From Sandaracinaceae bacterium (lineage in GTDB: Bacteria; Myxococcota_A; Polyangia; Polyangiales; Houyiibacteriaceae), in assembly GCA_020633055.1 (NCBI GenBank), contig JACKEJ010000004.1, forward strand, positions 496,001-560,000: a stretch of DNA of 64,000 bases. Reading direction: 5' to 3'. Below are positions 17,091 through 24,106 of this stretch, in pieces. Positions within the stretch are counted from its first letter, which is position 1. The number at the start of each line of letters is the position of its first letter. Made by a program: the position numbers and the translations under genes. The notes under the pieces were generated by a model. The model saw only the letters and a program-made list of their open reading frames with translations. It was not told the origin of the DNA and searched no databases.

Positions 17091-17710
17091 GAGCGCCCCT
17101 CGCCGAGCCGCGCGGCCAGTACCCGCTCGACGGTGTCCACGATGGCCACGGTGCGCGGGTCGAGCTCGATGTTGACCAAGTCGCCCACCGCACGGGTCCC
17201 GAAGTTCGTCAGCCGCAGCGTCTCGGGGATGAGGTGCAGCGTGAAGCCGTCCGGAAACGTGCGCCCGACGGTGAGGCTCGACCCGTCCACTGCGATGAAA
17301 CCCTTCGGGAGAACATAAGCCATCCACGCCTCGGGGACACGTACGCGCACGGACACGTCGTGGCCATCGCGCGAAAGCGCGACGATCTCGCCGCGCCCGA
17401 TGACGTGACCCGCGACATCGTGTCCTCCAAGCTCGTCGCCGATGCGCAGACTACGCTCCACGCTCACGTTCCGTCCTGGTGCCAGGGTGTCGAGCGTCGT
17501 GAGGTCGAGCGTCTCCTGGATGGCGTCGAAGTGTACCCGCGATCCCTCGAGCGCGACGACGGTCTGACAGACCCCGTCGATGGCCACGCTGGCGCCTAGC
17601 GTCAGGCCAGCGCTCAACTCGGCGCCGAGGTCCACCACGTAACGCAGCAGACCGGGTTCGCGGGAGACCTCGACGACGGGGAAGAGGCCGCGTGTGATGC
17701 CGCTGTACAT
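17087..17710 (-). CDS. ribE: Riboflavin synthase, alpha chain
   Basis: 207 residues, as expected. It converts two 6,7-dimethyl-8-ribityllumazine molecules to riboflavin and a pyrimidine. Two lumazine-binding barrels are visible: the first from MYSGITRGLFPV to GDELGGHDVAGHVIG (about 1-105), the second with KGFIAVDGSSLTVG and LHLIPETLRLTNFG, ending VDTVERVLAARLG. The GHVI, KGF(I) and IPET forms match the Escherichia coli type rather than the Bacillus type. No other rib gene is nearby. The ATG 17710 start matches the family N-terminus. First gene of an overlapping trio. Confidence 0.95.
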   Translation of the reverse strand: MYSGITRGLFPVVEVSREPGLLRYVVDLGAELSAGLTLGASVAIDGVCQTVVALEGSRVHFDAIQETLDLTTLDTLAPGRNVSVERSLRIGDELGGHDVAGHVIGRGEIVALSRDGHDVSVRVRVPEAWMAYVLPKGFIAVDGSSLTVGRTFPDGFTLHLIPETLRLTNFGTRAVGDLVNIELDPRTVAIVDTVERVLAARLGEGRS

Positions 17711-17831
17711 CGGGGGGTCATAGCAGGCGCGCGCGCTCGCAGCCCGTGCGGGTTGTTTGCGACTGCACGCGGCACGTGTGCGAGCGCCCCCCGACTTCGC
17801 GGACCTCACGGCCGGGGGGCACCTCGAGACC

Positions 17832-18245
17832 TCAGGCCGCGTGCACGGCGATCTTGCGGGCCCCCGGGGCGTCACGCTTGGGCAGCGTCACGCGCAGCAC
17901 ACCGTCCGCGAGCTTGGCGTCGATGGCGTCCGCGTCGACCGTCTCCGGCAGCGTGAAGGAGCGGCGGAACGTCCCGCGGAAGCGCTCGACGTGGCGGAAG
18001 CCCGTGCTCTCGTCCGTGGACTCCTGGGCGTCTTGACGCTCGGCCTGCAGCGTCAGCACGTTCTTCTCCACGTTGACGCTCACGTTGTCCGGTGAGACGC
18101 CCGGCAGCTCGGCCAGGATCTCGTACGCCTCGGGGCGCTCGTGGATGTCCACCGCCGGGCGCAGGTACCCGTCGTTGACGGGCCCACGGCGACGCGCGGG
18201 GACGGTGCGGTAGAAGTCGGCGAAGGGGTCGAAGAGGGTCAGCAT
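17832..18245 (-). CDS. Small heat-shock protein, Hsp20/alpha-crystallin
   Basis: 137 residues. The alpha-crystallin domain runs from about 30 to 125 (AYEILAELPGVSPDNVSVNV, FRRSFTLPETVDADAIDAKL, ADGVLRVTLPK). ATP-independent holdase for unfolding proteins, cytoplasmic. Start at ATG 18245 (MLTLFDPF, like the family) is preferred over ATG 18260 because GGAG lies at a suitable distance before it. About 140 bases upstream on this strand there is a perfect TTGACA (complement of 18382-18387), but the matching -10 is poor. I see no CIRCE or ROSE-type element. Confidence 0.93.
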   Translation of the reverse strand: MLTLFDPFADFYRTVPARRRGPVNDGYLRPAVDIHERPEAYEILAELPGVSPDNVSVNVEKNVLTLQAERQDAQESTDESTGFRHVERFRGTFRRSFTLPETVDADAIDAKLADGVLRVTLPKRDAPGARKIAVHAA

Positions 18246-18539
18246 GGCGTAGGTCTCCATGGCCGCGCAGCAGGCGCGCAGCCGGTCGAAGGGGGTGTCG
18301 GTGTGGTCCCAAGCGGGCCGTTCAGGTCCGAGTGGGGCCGTGTTCCGTGACTCGCAGCCAAGCTAAACACGGCCGTTTCGGTGTCAACCGCGCCAGCGCA
18401 GAGCCATCGCGACCTGCCGCTCACACCCAGTCGCCGTTCTCGGGCGTCTCGCGTATCCTGTCGTTGAATATCGAGACGAGCCCCGCGTCTCACCCTGAAC
18501 TTTTTGCGTTCGCGCGCGCACGCGCCTGGGAGCCCACTC

Positions 18540-19682
18540 ATGAAGCACGTCCGCTGGTCCATCCTGCTCACGCTCGTCACCGTGTCGCTCTTGGCGTCGG
18601 GCTGCATCGTCACGACCGACGCTCCGCCGTTCGCGCCCTTCGGTAGCGATGTCACGGTGAGCGGCGAGTGGGACGTCGATGGCGCTGCCCCGACCGTCGC
18701 GTCGTGCGGCGACATCGTCACCATCCGCGCGCTGGTGTGCGAGACCTCGACGGGCGCCAACTGTGTCCCCAACGCGAACCTCACGTTCGCGTGCGCCACC
18801 GGAGCGTTCGACACACGTCCCACCCCGCTGCTCGCCTTCGGCACCTACTACGTCGTATGGGAGGCCCTCAACTCGAGCGGTGCTCGGCTGCAGTCGTCGG
18901 CGCCCACGCGCCTGGACGCGCTGACCTCGCACGCCGTGTTCCCCATCCCCGACTTCGCGCGGGGCACGTCCGGGTTCGACCCCTCGGGCACCGACGTATC
19001 CCTGGACGGCATCTGGGACGTGAACGGCGCAGAACCCACGCCAGCGTCGTGCGGGGACATCGACGCGGTGCGCGTCGTCATCTGCCAGACATCGGCCGCG
19101 ACCAGCTGCTGGACCTCGGCCGCGCTCACCTTCCCGTGCGAGGACGGCGGCTTCGATACCCGCCCGACGCGTGTGCTGGCCGCCGGCTCCTATCACTCGC
19201 TGTGGGAGGCGCTGGACGTGAACGGCAACGTGCTGCAGGAGACGGCGCCGCTGCCGTTGGTGGTGAGTGGTCACGCAACGCTGGCCACACCCGACTTCGA
19301 CGGTGCGCTGCCACCCACCAGCGTCACGGTGCAGATCCGGTTCCAACAGAGCCCCAACAGCCTGCAGTTCCTCACGTGTAGCGGCGCCATGATCGCGAGC
19401 AACCAGTTCTCTTACTCGCTGCACGAGGGCTCGCTCGTGTCGGACCCGGTCATCGTGCCGTCCACCAGCCAGAGCTGCGCCACGAGCAGCGACGTCTTGT
19501 TCACGGAGAACGCGAACTTCACCTTCGACGCCGAGCCCTACACGCTGCACGTCACCGCGGAGGAGACCGTCAGCAACTGCACCAGCGCATGGGACGGAAA
19601 GTGCACGTTCACGCTGACCCTCAACACCTCGAACGTCATCACCTGCGACGCGACGGTGAGCACGTTCGGCCCAGGCTGCTGA
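18540..19682 (+). CDS. Lipoprotein with internal duplication
   Basis: 380 residues. GGGAG precedes the ATG. The leader ends LLASGC (lipobox). Two related segments follow, starting near residues 35 and 150: DVTVSGEWDVDGAAPT / DVSLDGIWDVNGAEPT, then ASCGDI...VC.TS, FDTRPT and WEAL at matching positions. Each is about 105 residues with paired Cys and is immunoglobulin-like in feel. A third, unrelated beta-rich domain (about 258-380) has four or more Cys. Outer-membrane or surface location is expected; function unknown. Confidence 0.75.
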   Translation: MKHVRWSILLTLVTVSLLASGCIVTTDAPPFAPFGSDVTVSGEWDVDGAAPTVASCGDIVTIRALVCETSTGANCVPNANLTFACATGAFDTRPTPLLAFGTYYVVWEALNSSGARLQSSAPTRLDALTSHAVFPIPDFARGTSGFDPSGTDVSLDGIWDVNGAEPTPASCGDIDAVRVVICQTSAATSCWTSAALTFPCEDGGFDTRPTRVLAAGSYHSLWEALDVNGNVLQETAPLPLVVSGHATLATPDFDGALPPTSVTVQIRFQQSPNSLQFLTCSGAMIASNQFSYSLHEGSLVSDPVIVPSTSQSCATSSDVLFTENANFTFDAEPYTLHVTAEETVSNCTSAWDGKCTFTLTLNTSNVITCDATVSTFGPGC

Positions 19683-19746
19683 CGCTCGCCCACGCGGGTC
19701 GTGCGGCGGCTTTGCATGCCGTGACCCGCGTGCTTACATCCTAGCC

Positions 19747-20427
19747 GTGTTCCGTTTCCCGCGCCTGATGCCGCTCACTCGGGGGTTGCTCATCGCCACC
19801 GCGGTGAGTTTCGTGCTGCACGCCGTGGTGCAGGTCTGGGTGCGATCCCCGTGGGGGTTGATCCTCGCGCTCCAGACCCACGCGGCGAGCCCATGGACGG
19901 CGCTACAGGTCGTGACTCACCCGCTCGCGTGGCGCATCGGCCCGGGCTCGCCCGTGTCGCTCCTGATGCAGTTGGTGTTCACCTGGTGGGCCGTGTCACC
20001 GTTCGAGGAACGCTATGGCGCCAGGGCCACCGCGCAGCTGCTGTCGTTCGCGACGGTCGCGGCGGGTGTGCTCGCGGCGCTGGCTGGTCTCGTGTCCCCC
20101 CCCGACATCGTCGCTGGCCCGGGGACCTGGATGCTCGCTGGCTGGGCCGCGCTCGGGTGGAGTCTGCGCCATGCGACGCTCGACTTCGCGGGGCTGCAGG
20201 TGCGCGGGGTCGCGTACCTGTGGGCGGCGCTCATCATGGTGGCGCTGTCCTTCTTGACAGACCCACGCCTGCCCACCCTGTTCGCCGAGCTCGCGGCCAT
20301 CGGTGCTGGTGTCGCGTTCGTCGCGTACCGCCGGCGCCGGCTACCCGCAACGCGCACGTCGTCGGTCGTATCCATCGGTGCGGCGCGTGCGGCACGTGAC
20401 AAGAAGAACAAGGAGTGGCTGAATTGA
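19747..20427 (+). CDS. Rhomboid-fold membrane protein without catalytic serine
   Basis: 226 residues with about six membrane helices. The loop LVFTWWAVSPFEERYG resembles the rhomboid W-x-x-x-P-x-E-x-x-x-G loop. The helix that should carry the GxSG nucleophile instead reads GPGTWMLAGWAALGWS, so proteolysis is unlikely. It resembles the inactive rhomboid relatives. GTG start at 19747; ATG at 19768 is also possible. It ends in a basic tail (RAARDKKNKEWLN). The next gene starts inside its last codons, so they are co-translated; a role in handling the following lipoproteins is conceivable but is inference. Confidence 0.65.
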   Translation: MFRFPRLMPLTRGLLIATAVSFVLHAVVQVWVRSPWGLILALQTHAASPWTALQVVTHPLAWRIGPGSPVSLLMQLVFTWWAVSPFEERYGARATAQLLSFATVAAGVLAALAGLVSPPDIVAGPGTWMLAGWAALGWSLRHATLDFAGLQVRGVAYLWAALIMVALSFLTDPRLPTLFAELAAIGAGVAFVAYRRRRLPATRTSSVVSIGAARAARDKKNKEWLN

Positions 20428-22568
20428 CCGTCACGCACCCGCGCCCCGCCGTGGCGCTGGCCTTGTCGCTGCTCCTGCTCGGGCTCGCCGGTTGTGAGGG
20501 CTGCGGCTGCGAGCAGAGCCGGCTCGTCACCTTCGGACTCGACGCGGGGCCGCGCCCCGGACAGTCGGCCCCCGTGGCGAACGTCCCGACGCTGGAAGGA
20601 GACGGGGCGAGCCGTGGCGACTTCGTCCCGAGCGCCGCGCGTATCCTGCCCGCCGGTACACAGCGGGTGGAGCTGAGCGGCGAGCCCGTCGCGGTCGCCG
20701 ATGGTGAGCTGCGCGCCATCCTGCTGGTGGACGTGGACGGCGATGGCGATCAAGACGCCTACGTGCTGCACACGCGCGGGACCCAGGCGCCGAGCCCTGC
20801 GGCACCCGCGAGCCCGCAGACGGACGGAACGGGTCGCGGCGGCGCTCCGAACGCCTCCTCCACCGCGGCGCCGCGCAGCACCCCACCAAGCACCCCGGCG
20901 GAGCTGGTTCTGTCGCTGGCTCGGGTGGGAGGCCCCCTCTCGCTCTCCGAGCTGGGCCAACTCGCGGTCCCGGCCGGCTGCGCGCTGGAGCAAGCGCACG
21001 GGGAGACGCTGGCTCCGACGTTGATCTCGCTGGGCGCTCAGTTCGCATGCCCGACGGGACCTGCGTCGTTGAGCGCCGTAGCCAGCGTGGAGCCGCAGCC
21101 ACGCCTGATGGAGCGCGTGTCGCTGCTGCCGCCCGTTCCCGCGGCCGGTTCCGCCCCGTCGACCGACAACCCCGGCGCTGAGGCCGCGACCGCCACGGTG
21201 CAGCCCCTCTCACTCGCGCTGCGCGCGGAGGACCGCAACGCGGACGGCGCGGCGGATCTGGTCGCCCGCGTTGCCCTCGGCGCCGGAGAGGACGCGGTGA
21301 GCGTCGAGCTGCAGTGGATGGTGGGCGCGAGCGGGATGTCGCGGGACCGCGCCGAACCCGAGGCTACGCTGCGCAGCCTGGCCAACGCGGCCGCGGACCC
21401 TCTCACACGCCAGCCCGAGGTGGCGATGCGTGGAGCGCAGCGGGTGCTCGCGCTGCATGGAGCCCTGTGCAGCGAGAGCGGGGCCGCGCGGATTCAGCTC
21501 GGGAGCGTGACGGGCCTGCCTTGCGGACGCTCACGAGGCGCTGGCAAAGCCGCCGCGGTCGTCGCCGCCGCGCACGCGCAGGCCGGAGACGTGTTCGAGA
21601 CCGCCGCGGCCCTCGACCGCCTCGAAGACCCTGCGATCGCGTTGAGCGACGCGGAGCGCCGAATGGTGACGCGCGCGCTGGGGCGGGCGCCAGGGCCGCG
21701 AGGCCTCAGCATGCGCAAGCTGGCCGACGTCGCGGGGCGGGCGGGGCTCGACTTCCTCGACGAGCACCACGTGCAGCTGCCTGGGGGGCGCGTCGTGTCG
21801 CTCCGCGAGCCCGCCACATCGAACGGCACCTCGGCCTCACCGAGCCCGGCTCCGACGCCCGCACCCCCGGGGTCACCCGAGGCCGTAGCGGCGGACGACG
21901 CCCAGCCGTCGAGCCCGCCGCTCGCGGAGACGGTGGAACCCGTGGCGACCGACGGAAACAGCACGGGGGACGCCCCCGGCGCGTCGCTGCCTCCTCCCCG
22001 TCCCAACGCCGGCCTGATCGTGGACCCGAGCGGGCGCTTCCGCGTTCAGCGGCTCGGCCGCGGGTGCGCCAGCTACGTCGTGGAGCTCGCCGCCCTCGAC
22101 CCCATCCTACATGGACCACCGCGAGTCGCGCCGCTCGGACCGCTCGACGCCCCGCGCTGCAGCGCCGACACGCCACCCACCCTCGAGGCGCCCGACGATG
22201 GCGGTTTCACGGCCCTTGGCTGGGCCCCGCAAGGCCTCCTGCTCGCGCGTGGCGCGGCGCTGTGGGTGGTGCCCCTCACGGACGAGGCGCGACCCGCTGG
22301 CGACCCGTTCTCGCTCGACGCTGACACCCTGCCGCCCGCCCCGGTGAACGGGCCGGGCATCTCGCGCGATGGCACGCGCTACGTCACGGCGCTCCCGATG
22401 GGGTTGGTGCTGCACACGCTCGGCCCCGACGCCAGCGTGACACTCCTCCGGCCCACGGGCTGGGGAGACCTGCCAAGCGACGCGCCCGTGCGTGGCCTCG
22501 CCATGTCCCCAAGCGGCCGAGCAGCGGTGGTGCAGCGGGGCGGCGCGGTGTATTTGCTGACGTGGTGA
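20424..22568 (+). CDS. Large lipoprotein of unknown function
   Basis: 714 residues. The TTG start at 20424 overlaps the previous stop (TTGA) and has AGGAG at the right distance; the GTG at 20415 is inside that ribosome-binding site. Leader ALALSLLLLGLAGC, a lipobox, then a Cys cluster CEGCGCEQ. There is a DVDGDGDQDAYVL segment (about 107-119) of the calcium-binding FG-GAP/dockerin type, long Pro/Ala/Ser-rich linkers (about 120-160 and 470-530), and a C-terminal WD/beta-propeller-like stretch (GWAPQGLLLARGAALWVV). Function unknown. Middle gene of a three-gene overlapping unit. Confidence 0.7.
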   Translation: MTVTHPRPAVALALSLLLLGLAGCEGCGCEQSRLVTFGLDAGPRPGQSAPVANVPTLEGDGASRGDFVPSAARILPAGTQRVELSGEPVAVADGELRAILLVDVDGDGDQDAYVLHTRGTQAPSPAAPASPQTDGTGRGGAPNASSTAAPRSTPPSTPAELVLSLARVGGPLSLSELGQLAVPAGCALEQAHGETLAPTLISLGAQFACPTGPASLSAVASVEPQPRLMERVSLLPPVPAAGSAPSTDNPGAEAATATVQPLSLALRAEDRNADGAADLVARVALGAGEDAVSVELQWMVGASGMSRDRAEPEATLRSLANAAADPLTRQPEVAMRGAQRVLALHGALCSESGAARIQLGSVTGLPCGRSRGAGKAAAVVAAAHAQAGDVFETAAALDRLEDPAIALSDAERRMVTRALGRAPGPRGLSMRKLADVAGRAGLDFLDEHHVQLPGGRVVSLREPATSNGTSASPSPAPTPAPPGSPEAVAADDAQPSSPPLAETVEPVATDGNSTGDAPGASLPPPRPNAGLIVDPSGRFRVQRLGRGCASYVVELAALDPILHGPPRVAPLGPLDAPRCSADTPPTLEAPDDGGFTALGWAPQGLLLARGAALWVVPLTDEARPAGDPFSLDADTLPPAPVNGPGISRDGTRYVTALPMGLVLHTLGPDASVTLLRPTGWGDLPSDAPVRGLAMSPSGRAAVVQRGGAVYLLTW

Positions 22569-24013
22569 CGCGCATACGGCATGCTCTTTCCCACCTGCGC
22601 CCACGCGCGGAGAAGACCTTGAACCACCCCTGCTCAGCACTCCGGCCCAACCGCCTCGTCGCGTCCACGCCCGCTCATGGCCCCTCTCGGAGCCGCACGC
22701 GAGGCCAACGCCGCGACAGTGTGCTGGGGTGGTCCCTGGGGCTGTGGGTGCTCGCCGCGAGCCTCGCAGGTTGCGCGGGTCGAGAGCCGCGTCCCGCCAC
22801 GCCCTGTATGTCGGACCGCGAGTGTGACGGGTCGGACCGCATCTGCCATGAAGGGCGCTGCCGCTTCTTGTCGGAGGTGCGTGCGGAGCTTGCCACGGAG
22901 CCGGAGCCCGCACCCGAGGCCGACGCCGGAGCCACGCACGAGCCCGACGCCGGGGTCACCCCCACGCACGAACCGCTCGCCACACCGGTCGCGCTCGGCC
23001 TACCCATGTTCATGGGCGACCCCCGTCACACCGGCCGCAGCCCTCACGAGGGCCCCGCGCGCGCGCCGAGCGAACGCTACAGCTACGCCACCAGCGGCCG
23101 CGTGTTCGCCAGCATCGTGGTGCACGACGACGTCGCCTACGTGGCGGCGCTCGGACGCGCGCTGTCCGCTGTCGGCCCCGACGGGTCGCTGCGCTGGCGC
23201 TTCAGCGCGAGCGGGCGCCTCTACGCGACCCCCGCCGTGGCACCCAACGGCGTCGTGTACGTCGCGAGCGACGACGGGGTGTTGGTGGGCCTGCGCCCCA
23301 CGGGTCAGGTGGCCTTCAGGGTCAGCTTGGGCCGGATGCTGGACGCCAGTCCCACCCTGGGGCCCGACGGGATGGCGTATGTCGCGGGTGACGGGGTCTT
23401 CGCGCTCACCCCCGAGGGGCGCGTGGCGTGGCAGGTGGCGAGCGCCAGCCACATCCGCAGCAGCCCCGCGCTGCACCCCGACGGGTTTCTGGTGGTGGGC
23501 ACCGCCGAGGGAGTGGTGCGTGCCATCGGGCTCGACGGGCGTCCTCGCTGGGAGGCCCAAGTAGGCGCGAACATTGACGGAAGCGCCGCCATCGGGGACG
23601 ACGGGACCATCTACGTCGGCAACGACGCGGGCTTCTTGATCGCGTTGACCCCTGGCGGTGGGGTCCGATGGCGCTATGAAACGGGCGCGGACATTCGAGC
23701 CACCCCGGCGATCGCCGCTGACGGCACCGTAGTCGTCGGCTCCTATGACCACCATGTCTACGCCATCCGACCGGATGGCTCCCTCCGCTGGCGCGTGGCC
23801 ACTTCGGGACGCGTGCGCAGCTCCGCCCTCTTGGATGCGAACGGTCGCATCTACGTGGGATCCCAAGATGACTCCATCTACTGCCTCTCGCCCGAAGGCG
23901 AGGTCCTCTGGCAGCACAACATCGGCCAGGACGTGGACGCCACGCCCGCGCTGGGCCCCGACGGAACCCTGTTCGTCGGCGCCGACGACGGACGCCTCCA
24001 CGCCCTCCGCTAG
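22562..24013 (+). CDS. PQQ-type beta-propeller lipoprotein
   Basis: Up to 483 residues. A lipobox leader (GLWVLAASLAGC) lies at about 58-69 of the longest form, preceded by an Arg-rich stretch. The true start may therefore be GTG 22658 or 22721 rather than the GTG overlapping the previous stop. After a Cys-rich knot (PCMSDRECDGSDRICHEGRC) and a Pro/Glu linker come eight or so repeats of about 40 residues with the pattern SSPALxPDGxxxVGxxDGxxxAIxxDGxxRW, the PQQ/BamB-like blade. It should be a membrane-anchored periplasmic or surface propeller. No PQQ-dehydrogenase catalytic residues are evident. Last gene of the rhomboid/lipoprotein unit. Confidence 0.82.
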   Translation: MVTRIRHALSHLRPRAEKTLNHPCSALRPNRLVASTPAHGPSRSRTRGQRRDSVLGWSLGLWVLAASLAGCAGREPRPATPCMSDRECDGSDRICHEGRCRFLSEVRAELATEPEPAPEADAGATHEPDAGVTPTHEPLATPVALGLPMFMGDPRHTGRSPHEGPARAPSERYSYATSGRVFASIVVHDDVAYVAALGRALSAVGPDGSLRWRFSASGRLYATPAVAPNGVVYVASDDGVLVGLRPTGQVAFRVSLGRMLDASPTLGPDGMAYVAGDGVFALTPEGRVAWQVASASHIRSSPALHPDGFLVVGTAEGVVRAIGLDGRPRWEAQVGANIDGSAAIGDDGTIYVGNDAGFLIALTPGGGVRWRYETGADIRATPAIAADGTVVVGSYDHHVYAIRPDGSLRWRVATSGRVRSSALLDANGRIYVGSQDDSIYCLSPEGEVLWQHNIGQDVDATPALGPDGTLFVGADDGRLHALR

Positions 24014-24106
24014 AGCACCGCTTCCAATGAATCGGTGTCGTAACTCGCACCGCGCCGAGAACGCCCACGAGGGGCCGCGCGCCGTGACGAGAACAGAAAG
24101 AATTCC

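Noticed and set aside
17087..17710. Riboflavin synthase with abnormal motifs (GHVI, KGF, IPET)
   Set aside because: These differ from the Bacillus-type sequence but match the Escherichia coli type of the enzyme, so nothing is unusual.
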